A stretch of DNA of 64,000 bases from Ahaetulla prasina (GCF_028640845.1 NC_080543.1:938667-1002666); one strand, 5' to 3'; positions 1-23,924 are shown, counted from the first letter of the stretch. The notes: a model not told the origin generated them from the sequence alone. Program-made: numbers and translations.

Positions 1-835
1 CCGATGGAGGGTGCGCAACTTGGGCGTCCTCCTGGATGAGCGGCTGTCTTTGGAAGATCATTTGACAGCCGTCTCCAGGAGAGCTTTTACCAGGTTCGCC
101 TGGTGCGCCAGTTCGCCTTTCTGAACCGGGATGCCCTATGCACGGTCACTCACGCCCTCGTGACGTCTCGCCTGGATTACTGCAATGCTCTCTACATGGG
201 GCTCCCCTTGAAGGGCATCCGGAGGCTGCAGTTAGTTCAGAATGCGGCTGCGCGGGTTATAGAGGGAGCCCCTCGTGGCTCCCGTATGACACCTATCCTG
301 CGCAGACTGCACTGGCTACCTGTGGCCTTCCGGGTGCGCTTCAAGGTGTTGGTAACCACCTTTAAAGCGCTCCATGGCATAGGGCCGGGTTACTTACGGG
401 ACCGCCTACTGCTACCGAATACCTCTCACCGACCTGTGCGCTCTCACAGAGAGGGACTCCTCAGGGTGCCGTCAGCTAGACAGTGTCGTCTGGCGACGCC
501 CAGGGGAAGGGCCTTCTCTGTGGGGGCTCCCACCCTCTGGAACGAACTCCCCCCAGGACTCCGTCAACTTCCGGACCTCCGAACCTTCCGTCGCGAGCTT
601 AAGACGCATTTATTCATCTGTGCAGGACTGGCTTAGATTTTAGATTTTAAATTTATAGATTTTTAAATTTACAGGGGTTTAAATTTGGTTTTAAGATTTA
701 TATTTATATTTTTAATATTTTGGCATTAGAATAAGTTTTTTAATAGTTATTTTAATTGTATATAAATGTTTTATGTGCCTGTGAACCGCCCTGAGTCCCT
801 CGGGAGATAGGGCGGTATACAAATTTGAATAAATA
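1..835 (+). mobile_element. 3' part of an L2/CR1-clade LINE
   Basis: An open frame (seen from 103 to 636, continuing leftward) encodes the C-terminal part of a non-LTR reverse transcriptase, with the family-typical stretches [16 protein letters not shown] and [11 protein letters not shown] and a terminal FRRELKTHLF. It is followed by an AT-rich 3' UTR and a hairpin-like tail (about 785-825; CCGCCCTGAGTC...GGGCGGTAT) that ends in an AATA microsatellite. No endonuclease domain lies in the window, so the copy is 5'-truncated or continues to the left. The same tail recurs at 4630-4925 and, reversed, at 43040-43890. The clade (L2 or close relative) is inferred from family resemblance. Confidence 0.8.
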
Positions 836-867
836 AATAAAATAAATAAATAAATAAATAAATAATC
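828..867. repeat. (AATA)n microsatellite at LINE tail
   Basis: Tandem AATA units follow directly on the LINE tail and probably grew from its terminal repeat. Confidence 0.85.
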
Positions 868-1029
868 TGTCTTCCCCCACTGACTTTGCTTGTCAGAAAT
901 GGGGGAGGGGCGGCACGGAGGGACTTTGAATTTGATTGGAATTTTGTATTTAAGGAGCAGGGGGAATCCTTCCAATCTGAGGGGGGAGGCCGGCAGAGAA
1001 AAGACCAGGAAAAATTCCACTACTAATTA

Positions 1030-1300
1030 AGCAAGACGAGTTTTGCTCCATTTTACGATCTTCCTTACCATGGTGGTTAAGTGAGTCACTGCAGCTAAGT
1101 TAGTAACACGGTTGTTAAGTGAATCAGGGTTCCCCATTGGCATTGTTGCCACTGCGACCATCATAAATACGTCCCAATTTTGATCACGTGAACATGGGGA
1201 AGCTGCAATGGTCGTAAGGATGAAAACGGTTATGTCACTTTTTTTCAGCGTCCTCATAACGGTCACTAAATGAATGGTTGTAAGTGCAGGACAACCTGTA
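1030..1300 (-). mobile_element. MITE-like repeat, family A (partial)
   Basis: This matches a roughly 340-bp repeat seen about nine times here. Its signature phrases are TTAAGTGAATC, the GTTGCCACTGCGACCATCATAA type and GGTCACTAAATGAATGGTTG. It runs reversed relative to the copies at 5.8, 20.0, 35.8, 53.3 and 59.0 kb and abuts the acceptor of the exon at 1318. Confidence 0.6.
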
Positions 1301-1317
1301 AAAGTTTTTTTCTTCAG

Positions 1318-1816
1318 AGCTAGGAATGGTTCTCGAAGGGAGGGGGCAGCCTGCAGCCAGAGAAGAGGACCCCCAACTTGGGAAAGTGATGAAGAGGAAG
1401 AAGAAGGAGAGAGGAGACTCAGAGGAGGAGAAGCTGCATTGGGCACCTGCCCGATCTGTACAGGTGAACCAAGTCCCAGGATGGCTTTCCCACCAGGACA
1501 GGGGTCACCTCACCTGCAGGGGGTGAGGAGAGAGAAAAGGCCACACCAGAGAAACCTGTCTAGTGGTGTATGTGTGTATGTGTGCCCGAGGCAGGGTGCC
1601 CCCAGCCCACCCACTTCTTTAATACCAGAGTGGGCAGCTCTGTGAGTTTGGGGTTAGCATCCTAAACGTATTTTTAAATATCTGTTTATTAGAGATATAC
1701 CTCACTTTTTATAAAGAAGCCTCTGAAGTAGACGAGTAAAAGGAAACTATCACAAGCTCTGAAATAGGCCGGGGGGGGGTCCTTCCCTAAAATCCCCACC
1801 ACCACATTCCCCTCCC

Positions 1817-1883
<67 letters not shown>

Positions 1884-2743
1884 GCCATCTACTGAATTGC
1901 TTTTATTTCCCCACCCACCCAGCCAGCTTCTGGCATTCCCCACAGACGCGGAGCGTGGAGAGTTGGCCCTTTCTGCTTTGGAAGTTATATTTGCTACTTT
2001 CCCTCCATGTTGGCTCCTCTGAAGAGGGTGGACTCCAGCTCCCAGAATGCCACGCTGGCTGGGGAATTCTGGGAGTTGAACTCTGCATATCTCAGAGTGG
2101 CCGAGATTTGAGAAAATCTTGATTTAAGGATTAGCTGCTGTTTTTCTGCCCTTTTCTACTTTTTGTGATTGGGAGATCTGGGTTGCAAGTAGATAGATCC
2201 AAGTGGAGCTCCATTGTGCAATCCAGAGGCTGGTCGGGAAATTCAGCTAGTCCTCGACTTACGGCCAAAACTGAGTTCAACATTGCTAAGCAGGACAATT
2301 GTTAAATGAGTTTTGCCCCATTTTACAACCATCCTTCACATGTTAAATGAATCACTGCAGTTAATAACATGATTCTTAAGTGAATCTGGCTTCCCCATTA
2401 AGTTTGCTGGTCAGAAGGTCGCAAAAGTTGTTTATGTGACTCCAGGACACTGTGACCGTCATAAATATGAGTCAGTTGCCAAGCGTCCCAATTTGGATCA
2501 TCCGGGAGCATCTGCTGGTGGGAAGAGGTTGGTGCCTGTTGAAACCATTTGCTTTCTCCCATGACAGGTTGTTTCCCAGCCGAGCTCTTGCCCGTCCATG
2601 CCTCCGCTTGCGGGGAAGAAGCGGAGGTGGCGAGGGCCTCTTCGTCCCCCGTGTGGGGGTCCTGGGTGGAGTGCCCCCTCTGCCAAGACCGCTTCCCTGC
2701 CTCCGAGGTGGAGGGTCACGCCAGCGGCTGTGGGGAAGACTAG
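1318..2743 (+). CDS. Last two exons of a tandem UBZ4-like zinc-finger protein (candidate XNDC1), partial
   Basis: Exon A (1318-1463) has acceptor TTTTTTTCTTCAG and donor CAG|GTGAAC and ends in phase 1. Exon B (2568-2743) has acceptor CTCCCATGACAG, enters in the matching phase and ends at TAG 2741-2743. Joined, they give an acidic stretch (ESDEEEEEGE) and two fingers with identical spacing, C-x2-C-x11-H-x3-C: the first begins CPICTG, straddles the intron and ends HASAC; the second begins CPLC and ends HASGC. This is the spacing of RAD18-type (UBZ4) ubiquitin-binding fingers. The 5' exons are outside the window. In mammals XNDC1 (XRCC1 N-terminal domain containing 1) lies directly upstream of TRPC2 and can be read through into it, so XNDC1 is the positional candidate; I cannot confirm from memory that XNDC1 carries these fingers. 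The matched phases and repeated finger spacing argue against a chance frame. Confidence 0.6.
1822..1881. repeat. (CT)n(CA)n compound microsatellite
   Basis: About 30 bases of CT repeat run straight into about 30 bases of CA repeat, inside the intron between the two zinc-finger exons. Confidence 0.95.
2240..2475 (-). mobile_element. MITE-like repeat, family A
   Basis: The left terminal sequence CTAGTCCTCGACTTACGGCC is followed by the family's internal phrases (TTGTTAAATGAGTTTTGCCCC, GTGACCGTCATAAATATGAG). It lies in the intron just upstream of the terminal zinc-finger exon. Confidence 0.6.
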
Positions 2744-4350
2744 TCCCAGGTCCCTTCCAAAGAAGAGGGCGGATGGGGTCCTTTGCAGCCTCCAAGACTC
2801 CCTGGCTCTCTTGGTCAGGCACCAGAGAAGGGGCTGGGAGACCCTCCCTCAAGGCCTCCGGAGAGAAGAGCCGCGAGAGGACAGTTGGAGTGGGCGAACC
2901 GATTCCAGATCTCCTCGGAGGCACATCCGAGATGCTGAAACCGGACTCCGTGGCCCACAACTCCACAGCCATTTGCCTCCGATGGCCCCCCTCAAGCAGA
3001 TTGTGGTTCCTAAGGGGGATGGCCTGCAACCTTTCCGTGGGATTCCCTGGAACATTTCAAACCTCCAGATATTGAAGCTGTCTTAACCTGTCAGCCAAAT
3101 AGATTGCTTTTTTTAAATTATGATTATGATTTGCAGCAGGTAGAAGAGGATGTGATTTTGATTCAAGAACCTTTGGGTTCCTGTGGGGTGGGTGGAGAGG
3201 AAGGATTGGTAGGCTGTGATGGAGCTCAGAAGAGGGCCTGGCTTGGAGGCCACAGGGGGTGGGGTGGGGGGTTGTCTCCCTGGAAGGGGTGCCTCAAGGC
3301 CACTGACCTTCAGCTTAAGGCCACCCAGGCTTTGGAGCATTCAGGGTGGAGATTTCTCTTGCCCTCTGAATTGGAGATGGCAGGAAGGAGGGCACAACAG
3401 GCTGCAGATTGTCCAAAAATTCCTAGCTGGTATCTAGCTGGAACGTGTCAGGACAGGTTTTCAAGCTGAAAAGAAAAGTTTCTTTCCTGGAACAGTTTGG
3501 CTCCATTCCTTTTACCTGTATGTAACATGCTTGAAATACAAACTCCAAAAGGAGTGGGAGAGAGAGAGAGAGAGATGTAATTTTATTGAAGAAATGTATA
3601 AGTGTTTGTTTTTTGTCTTTTTAACGCACATTTTTAAAAAAATGTTTTTGTCTAATAATGTTTTATGCTTTTTTTAATCCTTTTCTTGGAGTTCGTATTT
3701 TAACCTTCTGAATAAGATTCATAGGGAAGAAAAAGAAGAAATGTATAACAAGGTAACATTACAAAGAGAAGGAAAGATCCAGAAGAAATGAGAAGGAATA
3801 ATGAATAAGAAAGAAAATAGAAGGAATAGATAATAAAAAAAGAAAAGATTATATAGCAAGTGCCTTCCATTCTTTTTAACAGAGGTTATAAATGCATTTA
3901 CATATAAAGCTATATTTTAATTTCCTTACTTCCTTCTGTAAGCTACCCTTTCTATTCTTCAAGGCTATAAATCACAAGTTCATTTTTCTCTTTTATTCAG
4001 AAGAATGTCCCTGGGGGTTTCCAGTCACATAAATGTACTTGATCTTCCTCTAATCAAATCAATTTGGTCCTCTGCTATTTCTGTTATCTTCACCAGCTGT
4101 TTCTCCATTCAATTCCATTTTTCATTCAATTCCATTTGTGTTTTCCATTTTCATGTTTTTTGTCAACAATTTTTATCTTTTGTTTCTTAATTTTAAAACC
4201 CGCTATAAAGCCCCCAAATCTGTTTTCCCTGAATATGTCTATTCCACCCAGAGGGTCTTCTAAAAATTATCAGTTGGTCATCCGTGGATGACTCTGGTAA
4301 TTCATGTATCTCTCTTTTAAGCAATTGTCTTATTTCTCTTTGGACCTTTC
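2744..4350. other. Intergenic stretch, no gene recognised
   Basis: 2744-3480 probably includes 3' UTR of the zinc-finger gene. Long frames on both strands there are overlapping shadows without family features. 3500-4350 is AT-rich with a short GA run (3560-3575) and no recognisable coding exon. I see no tRNA or other RNA gene here. Confidence 0.4.
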
Positions 4351-4354
4351 AAAT

Positions 4355-4560
4355 GAATAGAATAGAATAGAATTTTATTGGCCAAGTGTGATTGGACACA
4401 CAAGGAATTTGTCTTGGTGCATATGCTCTCAGTGTTACATAAAAGAAAAGATACGTTCATCAAGGTACAACATTTACAACACAATTGATGATCAATATAT
4501 CAATATAAATCATAAGGATTGCTAAGGATTTAGATCATAATCTAAAATAAATAGCAATGG
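4355..4560 (-). mobile_element. CR1-type LINE 3' end with AATAG microsatellite
   Basis: Read on the minus strand this ends TTGGCCAATAAAATTCTATT followed by repeated TATTC (AATAG on plus). The same 3' UTR lies on the plus strand at 21255-21445. The pairing of this 3' end with AATAG repeats is, from general knowledge, characteristic of snake genomes. Confidence 0.65.
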
Positions 4561-4629
4561 CAACAAGGGTCATCTTTGTCTAGTCCCTTTCTATAGCTTT
4601 GGTTAAATTCCTCCAGTATTTGAGGGGCT

Positions 4630-4925
4630 GCCACAAAGAGGAAGGGGCTCAACTCGCTGTGAGCTGAAGACATATCTATTCTTCCGCGCAGGACTGGCAT
4701 AGAATTTTTTAGAATTTTTATTATTGATTTTTTAAATTTTAATGGGGTTTTATGGTTTTATGTATTTTTAACTGGGGCCAAATTGAATAAGTCTTTTAAT
4801 TATTGGTTTTATCTGTATCGTATTTATTGATTGTTGGTTTTTACTTGGCTGTGAACCGCCCTGAGTCCTTCGGGAGATGGGCGGTATAAAAATTAAATTA
4901 TTATTATTATTATTATTATTATCCT
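4630..4925 (+). mobile_element. Short L2-like LINE 3' tail with (ATT)n
   Basis: The end of the reverse-transcriptase frame is still recognisable (CTCGCTGTGAGCTGAAGACA and following) before the AT-rich UTR. The tail ACCGCCCTGAGTCCTTCGGG leads into an ATT microsatellite (4894-4922). It is a severely 5'-truncated copy of the element at 1-835. Confidence 0.7.
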
Positions 4926-4979
4926 GCAAGGTATCTGAAAGCAGGACGAGAAGCAATGGATGGAAACTCATCAATCAAT

Positions 4980-5235
4980 CAGAATAGAGCTGGGAGGGGC
5001 CTTGGAGGTCTTCTAGTCCAACCCCTTGCTCTAGCAGGAGACCCTATATGTTTTCTAGAAGGAGGAATTTCCTAACAGAAAAATTAGCCAGTGGAACAGC
5101 TTGCCTCCAGAAGTTGTGGGTGCTCCAACCGACACTGGAGGTTTTTCAGAAGTGACTGGACTCCTGCCTTGGGCAGAGGGCTGGCCTAGAAGACCTCCAA
5201 GGCCCCTTCCAGCTCTGTTATTCTATATTCTGTAA
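4980..5235. mobile_element. Two CR1 LINE tails, head to head
   Basis: 4980-5055 carries the minus-oriented CR1 end (CTTGGAGGTCTTCTAGTCCA). 5056-5235 carries the plus-oriented end (GAAGTTGTGGGTGCTCCAAC ... CTAGAAGACCTCCAAGGCCC). These are fragments of the CR1 family seen in longer form at 15345-15880. Confidence 0.6.
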
Positions 5236-5799
5236 AATCACTTTAAAAACTATTAAATTCAACCACAACACTTCAAAAGGTTCACTTTTTCATGCTGCTG
5301 GCGCCATGGCCCTCAATTTCTTGAGCGCCTTCTCTGAGAGAGCATGTTGAGCCTTTCCCTTCCCATCCTCGTCTGCCCTGAAAGCCGCCTCTTGGCCTTG
5401 CTCTCTGGATAAACAAGGTTGTTTACTCCGGGGCCTGGCTGAGCACTTGGCCTGCTCTCCTGGGGCTCCAGTTTTTTATCTCCCTGCATTGTTTGCCTGC
5501 TTGATCTGCAGCCAGAAAATCCAGGGAGGCAGCTTTGGATGTGGTGCCTTGCATTCTGGGCAGCTGGAGGGAGCTTGGCGGAGGCCGTGGGCGAAACGGG
5601 TGATGCTTCCCTGGTTTCTCCTCTGCCCGCCAAGCCTCGAAGGTATTGGCTGGAAATGGGCTGATGCAGGAAGGGACCCTGCATGCCACCTGCCTCCTTT
5701 AGGGTGGCACAATGCTGCCCCCGCTCCCCCCCCAGCTAAGTTAACTCCTGAGAAGCCCAAGGGAAGAAAAGAATTAGGAGAGACGGGATAGCAGTTTTC

Positions 5800-6100
5800 C
5801 AATATTTGAGGGGACGGTTCATTTAGTGACAATTTGAAGTTACGATGACACTGGAAAAAGTGACTTATGACCACGGTCACAGTGTTCCAGATTCATGCGA
5901 TCCCCTTTTTGTGACCTGACAAGCTAAGTCAGTGCGGAAGCCAGATTCACTTAACGACCATGTTACTAACTGCAGTGATTAACTTAACAACAGTGGCAAG
6001 CAAGATGGTAAAATGGAACCAAACTCACTCAACTATCAGCAACAGAAATTTTAGGGTCGATTGTGGTCGTAAATTGAGAATTTGTATCTTGCCTGTTCTT
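5800..6100 (+). mobile_element. MITE-like repeat, family A
   Basis: The family phrases are present in order: TTCATTTAGTGACAATTTGA, the GTGACTTATGACCACGGTCAC region, GATTCACTTAACGACCATG and GATTGTGGTCGTAAATTGAG. The left end is truncated. Confidence 0.6.
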
Positions 6101-6814
6101 TTTGCAAATAATTCAAGGCAGGCAGCATATCCAACATCCCTTCCCCCTTATATCTATTTAGGTGCAGGATAGCTAATGCCACTTCAGTGACTGGCAAATG
6201 GTTTGGTTTTTTGGAATGCTACCTCTCCGGAGAGACTTCGTGACTGACAGATGGAAAAAGTGAGGGTTTGGAAAAAAGACATTTTGATGATTCCATCATC
6301 ATAAAGCCTGGGTGCAATTTCACAAGGATTATTCTGTTGTATGCAACATAGTCTTGCAGTTCCTTTATTTGGGCCCCTCAAAATCACACAGCTGGATCTG
6401 CAGCCATCTCTCCCTTCATCAAAGTGGGGAGAAATCTAAATCCCACTCAAAGTCACACAAATTTCTGCAGGCTTTGGAGGTTTCCTCCGGGAAGACGGTA
6501 AACAAAGAGAAAGTTTGTTGGGCAAACAGCCAAAGATTTAATCTCGGCTTGCAAGCAAAACAGCTGTGGCCTTGATCAAGTACTTCAGGAACGAGTCCAG
6601 AAAGCCAGTCTCTGATTTAAGTAATATTCTGGTTCCTATCCAGGAAAAAACTGGTGGCTGTAATAATATTCCATTTAACACAAATGTAAATGGTGGTTTG
6701 CTAAAAGGAAAAAAAAGAGTTTTACTTCCAAGAGTAAGTTTCTACTTGCAAAGGAGTGGCTTTGTTTATCCTTTTTATCCCGGGGTTGTGTATGCATACA
6801 TGTAGGTATTTATA

Positions 6815-6955
6815 TATACACCCCTCTTATTTTTACAAAAAGCACTCAAGGCGGTGAACACACCTTTGGCCTCCTGTTTTCCCCACAACAACAACCCTGT
6901 GAGGTGGGCTGGGCTGAGAAGGAGGGACCGGCCCAAAATTCTTGACTAGATTGAA
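6815..6955. mobile_element. SINE/MIR-like fragment
   Basis: The segment resembles widespread vertebrate SINE tails (CAACAACAACCCTGTGAGGTGGGCTGGGCTGAGA). Family membership is not determinable by eye. Confidence 0.35.
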
Positions 6956-7139
6956 ACTAGGCTGGAAACGTTTATTCCAAAACTCTCTGACCTTCTTGCC
7001 TCCCATAAATGTTCAGGGCAGCAAGGACTTGGCTGCAACCTCTGGGCAGCAGGCAGATCCTGATGCAAGTCATGCCCGCAACCAGCTTTCGATCTGCATT
7101 GTTGCATTTTTATGGCACTTCACGTTTTAATAAAAAATG

Positions 7140-7560
7140 TGCAGCTCAGGGTTGGAATGAAGGGTCCTTGGTGCTGTCTGAGTTGGTTTGTTTTCTTGCA
7201 GACATTTCATGACCCAACTAGGGAACATCATCAGTGCTACAAGGGAGAGGAGTTTATGAAGAGGAGGAGGAGGATTATGGGGTCCTTGGTGCTCTCTGAG
7301 TTGGGTTGTTTTCTGACAGATGTTTGATAACCCAACCAGGGAACATTATCAGTGCTAGAGATGATGCTAGCTGATGATATTACCTAGTTTGTGTAATAAA
7401 TGTCTGCAAGAAAACAACCAAGCTCAAGAGAGCACCAAGGACCCCATTATTCTCCTCCTCCTCCCCCAACCCCTTCCCTTCTAGCACTGATGATGTTACC
7501 TATTTAGGTAATGAAACATCTGCAAGAAAACCATCCAGCTCAGAGAGCACCAAGGAGCCC
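7140..7560. mobile_element. Hammerhead-bearing repeats in inverted arrangement
   Basis: A minus-oriented copy (7194-7243), a second degraded minus-oriented copy (about 7300-7360), a degraded plus copy (about 7375-7430) and a well-preserved plus copy (7479-7528) are arranged around purine/pyrimidine tracts. Each unit ends with the same phrase (GGTCCTTGGTGCTCTCTGAG on one strand). In the copy at 7479-7528 the CUGAUGA box is 7487-7493, stem II 7494-7512, GAAA 7513-7516 and the cleavage-site triplet ends at 7520. Confidence 0.6.
7479..7528 (+). ncRNA. Hammerhead ribozyme-like motif
   Basis: Stem I strands UUCUAGCA and UGCAAGAA pair at 7 of 8 positions. They enclose CUGAUGA, a stem-loop (UUACC with GGUAA) and GAAAC followed by AUC. 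The stem III segment is minimal, so cleavage would need a dimeric arrangement. The first stem II pair is not the usual G-C. Activity is unproven. Confidence 0.45.
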
Positions 7561-8072
7561 TAAAGGGCTAAAAAGACATTTAAGCTTTTCCTGGAAGTGA
7601 TTTCTGAAGAGGAGGAAGGCTTATCCTGACCATCCAGCCTTGCCTGCAAACTCCTCTTGGACCATGGGCCCATCTTATTTCGAAAGGAAATCTTTTGGGA
7701 CCCCCCACCCCTTAAAAAATCCTGCCTCCGAGGGCAGTTGGCACAAGAACCGGCGCTCCGATGCCATCCTGGAGGCTGGCGGTGGAAGGGCCAGGCTGCC
7801 ACCAGCAGCCACCTGTGCCTCCATCCCCGGAGATGCCGCCGCCCGGGGCGTCCTTGTGGCAACCCGGCCCCCCCGGGGGTTGGCAGGTGGGCTCCGGGGC
7901 TCCTCCCGGCGCAGGAAAAACAAGCCCGGCGGCCGTCGGGGCAGCTCAGGCCGAGCGCGGGGAGCGGACAGCGGCGGTGCTGATGGCGGAGAAGCTTCAC
8001 TGAGTCGCGGGGAAGGGGCGCTTGGCGGGAGGGGCCCGGAGCCCCCCGGCCAGCCTCTGCGGGGAGGGCGCG

Positions 8073-20948
<12,876 letters not shown>

Positions 20949-21254
20949 GCCGCCATTCAGCAGGAGGGCTCTTCCCCAGCTCTCACGTCTTGCAAAGGAC
21001 AGCCGTGGCCCCTCTCAGACCACCACAGAAGCCACATGCTTCCTTTGGGGGGGGCACACAATCCAGACCCCTTCCCAGAGGTTTCCCTGGGGTGCCCAAA
21101 AAGGGGTGGGTGCCCTCTTGGGCAGCACTGGGACGCCTCCGTAGGAAATTGTGCTATTCTTGCAAATGCACTTAGAAGAAGAAGTTGCGTTCTTGCAGTT
21201 TATTATGGCACAAGGTTTTCTTGCTTCTGAAAGAAAAGAAGGAGGAAGGTCGGT
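20949..21254 (+). other. TRPC2 3' flank / probable 3' UTR
   Basis: No coding exon is seen after the TGA at 20946-20948. The first AATAAA downstream (about 21425) lies inside the adjoining CR1 3' end, so the natural polyadenylation site is unresolved. Confidence 0.35.
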
Positions 21255-21560
21255 TTGGGAGAATCTCCAGCAAACAATCCTTATGATTTATATTGATATA
21301 TTGACCATCAATTGTGTTGTAAATGTAATTGTGTTGTAAACCTTGATGAAGATACCTTTTCTTTTATGTACACTGAGAGCATATGCACCAAGACAAATTC
21401 CTTGTGTGTCCAATCACACTTGGCCAATAAAATTCTATTCTAAAACAACTGCTCTCTGCTGAGCCTTGCTCATCTCACTGATCTTGCTGTAAGCTGTAAG
21501 CCGCTCAGTTGCCTTGAAAATAATAAATAAACAAACAAAAACAAACAAACAAATAAATAC
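21255..21560 (+). mobile_element. CR1-type 3' end and SINE-like tail
   Basis: 21255-21445 is the plus-strand counterpart of 4355-4560 (ACAATCCTTATGATTTATAT ... GGCCAATAAAATTCTATTC). 21480-21560 is an A-rich SINE-like tail (GTAAGCTGTAAGCCGCTCAG). Confidence 0.6.
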
Positions 21561-21629
21561 CAAATATTCACCTGTTTTGGGTGCCTCTTTTATTCTTTTG
21601 TGCAGTGCAATAAGGTTTCCTATTTACAT

Positions 21630-22120
21630 GTTATATATCCAGTTCCGGTCACCACAATATAAAAAAATGTTGAGACTCTAGAAAGGTGCAGAGAAGAGCA
21701 GCAAAGATGATCAGGGGACTGGAGGCTAAAACATATGAAGAACGGTTGCTGGAATTGGGGATGTTTAGTTTCATGAAAAGAAGGACTAGGGGAGACGTGA
21801 TAGCAGTCTTCCAGTATTTGAGGGGCTGCCCCAAAGAAGACACTACAAAACAGCTGAAGGAAGATTGATGGATGAGAATTAATCAAGGAGAGAAGCAACC
21901 TGGAATTAAAGGAGAAACTTCCTAATAGTGAAGACAATCAACCAGTGGAACAGCTTGCCACCAGAAGTTGTGGGTGCTTCATCATTGGAGGCTTTCAATA
22001 AGAGACTGGACAGCCATTTAAAATAGCACAGGGCCTCCAGCTTGAGCAGATAGTTGGACTAGAAGACCTCCAAGGTCCCTTCCAACTCTGTGATGCTGTT
22101 ATTCTGTATTGTGGCGACAG
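21630..22120 (+). mobile_element. CR1 LINE 3' end
   Basis: Opens with the reverse-transcriptase end in broken frames ([39 protein letters not shown]) and continues to the CR1 tail GAAGACCTCCAAGGTCCCTT. Confidence 0.75.
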
Positions 22121-22224
22121 GATTACAAATTAAGATTTCCACTGATATGGGAAAATGGAGGTACATGCAGTTTGATGGTGAAAGACTGTGATGGATTCAT
22201 CTTGAAAATAATTAGTAGATTAGA

Positions 22225-22620
22225 TTGAGCCAAATTCAAAAATGCTAGCAAATTCCTGGAGGCTTGTCATTCAGACAAATCACACATCACACAGAGATAA
22301 AGCACAATTACACACCATTCCAAAAAGACAATAAAGAAGTTAAGAAGGAAAAAAAAAGACCAGAACAGATCCTCTTCAGCAACCCACATCCAGATAAACA
22401 GGGATTAACTCCAGACAAACAATCAAGCAGAAAACAATATTCTACTCAAGAAACCATAAAGGAGAAAACCACCCCCTGATCAACACTGTCAGGCCAAACT
22501 ACAGTATATAAGCAGGGGGCAAAACCCATAGCCATCAGCATTGATGTGGTTACCTAGTTGGGTCATGAAACGTCTTCAAGAAAAACACCAAGCTCAGAGA
22601 CCATCAAGGACCCTACAATT
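22225..22620 (+). mobile_element. Penelope-like remnant ending in a hammerhead-like unit
   Basis: A degraded frame (22264-22479) with a Lys/Pro/Gln-rich tail is followed by CAGTATATAAGCAGGGGGCA and a hammerhead-like motif (22537-22586, ATTGATGTGGTTACCTAGTT ... GAAACGTCTTCAAG). Related protein remnants lie at 30467-30664 (minus) and 52677-52928 (plus, SLALDKLAINRHIEVNSIYA), resembling the C-terminal tail of Penelope-like proteins. The assignment is inference. Confidence 0.45.
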
Positions 22621-22752
22621 CTCCTTCTCCTTCTCCTTCTCCTTCTCCTTCTCCTTCTCTTTCTCCTTCTCCTCCTTCTTCTCCTTCTCCTCCTCTTTCT
22701 CTTTCTCCTTCTCCTTCCTCCTCCTCTCCTCCTCCTTCTCCTTCTCCTCCAA
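22620..22752. repeat. (CTTCTC)n pyrimidine tract
   Basis: About 130 bases of CTTCTC/CTCCTT repeats. The long Ser/Phe/Leu and Arg frames over it are artefacts. Confidence 0.95.
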
Positions 22753-23127
22753 GGAAAAAGCACCAAGGACCCTCCAATAAAATGTTCTGGAAATGGGAAT
22801 CCTTTCCTAATGGCATTTGCACCAGATGTTGGAGGAGTCTATCCAACCATAACAGTGAGTCCTTCAGCTGAGGATATAATACAAATGGAAAATCCACATA
22901 GATTAAACTCCCATCGTGCCTGCCCCCCCCCCCCGTGTCTGTCCAGATCTGTTGGGCAACCGTTTGGAGCAGGTGGGGGGACTAAGCTGCCTTGTTCTTC
23001 AAGAGAGACTTCCGGCCTCCTTCTTTCCCTTGTTTTGAAAGTCAGTGTTACTCCAGATGTCCTTGTGTACCACACCACTGGGTATAAATAACCCTGGGGG
23101 GGGGGAACAAGGGTTTCCAGCAGGGTC

Positions 23128-23136
23128 TATAAAAAG
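23128..23136 (+). promoter_or_regulatory. Candidate TATA box for ART1
   Basis: TATAAAAAG lies 1.25 kb before the ART1 signal-peptide exon. A plausible untranslated exon follows, ending at 23273 with donor GAG|GTAAAC, and a candidate acceptor (GCTTTGAAAG) sits nine bases before the ATG at 24390. RNA support would be needed. Confidence 0.35.
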
Positions 23137-23924
23137 CACCTTCTGACTGCCCACCTGTCACATTGACGGCCTCCCACAGCTGAGAAGAGCCAGCGAGGAG
23201 GCAGGCAAAGGGCTGGAAGAAGGAAAGGGGACGTAGCCACATAGCCCATCGTTCCCTGCCTGTACAGAGAGAGGTAAACATCTCCCCTTCCTTAATCCCA
23301 GTTTGGGCCACCCTGAAAACTCTTCAATTCTTCTTCTCCTCAGGCTGGAAGATCTTCTACCTGCCTCTGAGCAGGAGTTGGCGAGAGATTAGGAAAGCCA
23401 CATTTTGGTATTTGGCAGAATTACTCAGCGGCCTCCATGTGAATATTTATTGACTTAATTTACACCCATCTTGCCTCGGGGTGAACCTGGAGGCCATTTT
23501 CTTGAAGGCAGCCCATATTTGCCATGCTTACTTAGAGAAAATTTCACAAATTGCAAACAAAAGAGTTGTGGCTCTTTGAGTCTAGACAGTACAGTACCTG
23601 CCAAAGGTGGATGGCTCACCTGCATTAAACCCCTAATTCCAGTAAAAAATAAATCCCTCCTGACTTTTCCTTGTTTTTTCAGGGGGAAACTGAGAATTTT
23701 CGTTTCTGCTTTTCTTCCGGTCCTGCTTAGTTTAATGGGAGAAGAATCCCTGCAGCTCAAGAGGATCTGTGGGGGGTGGGGATCAAGAGTCAGGGATGGG
23801 TGGGAAGGGACACCCTGAAAGAGATCTATAAGCACCCAGATCTCTTTTCTATGTCACAGAGAATCAAGATCACGTGAAGTGTTAGTACCACTTTATAATG
23901 CCACACTTGGTAAGGTCACACTTA

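Noticed and set aside
2452..3075. Overlapping long frames on both strands
   Set aside because: They overlap the phase-verified zinc-finger terminal exon in other frames and show no domain features; GC-rich coding sequence explains them.
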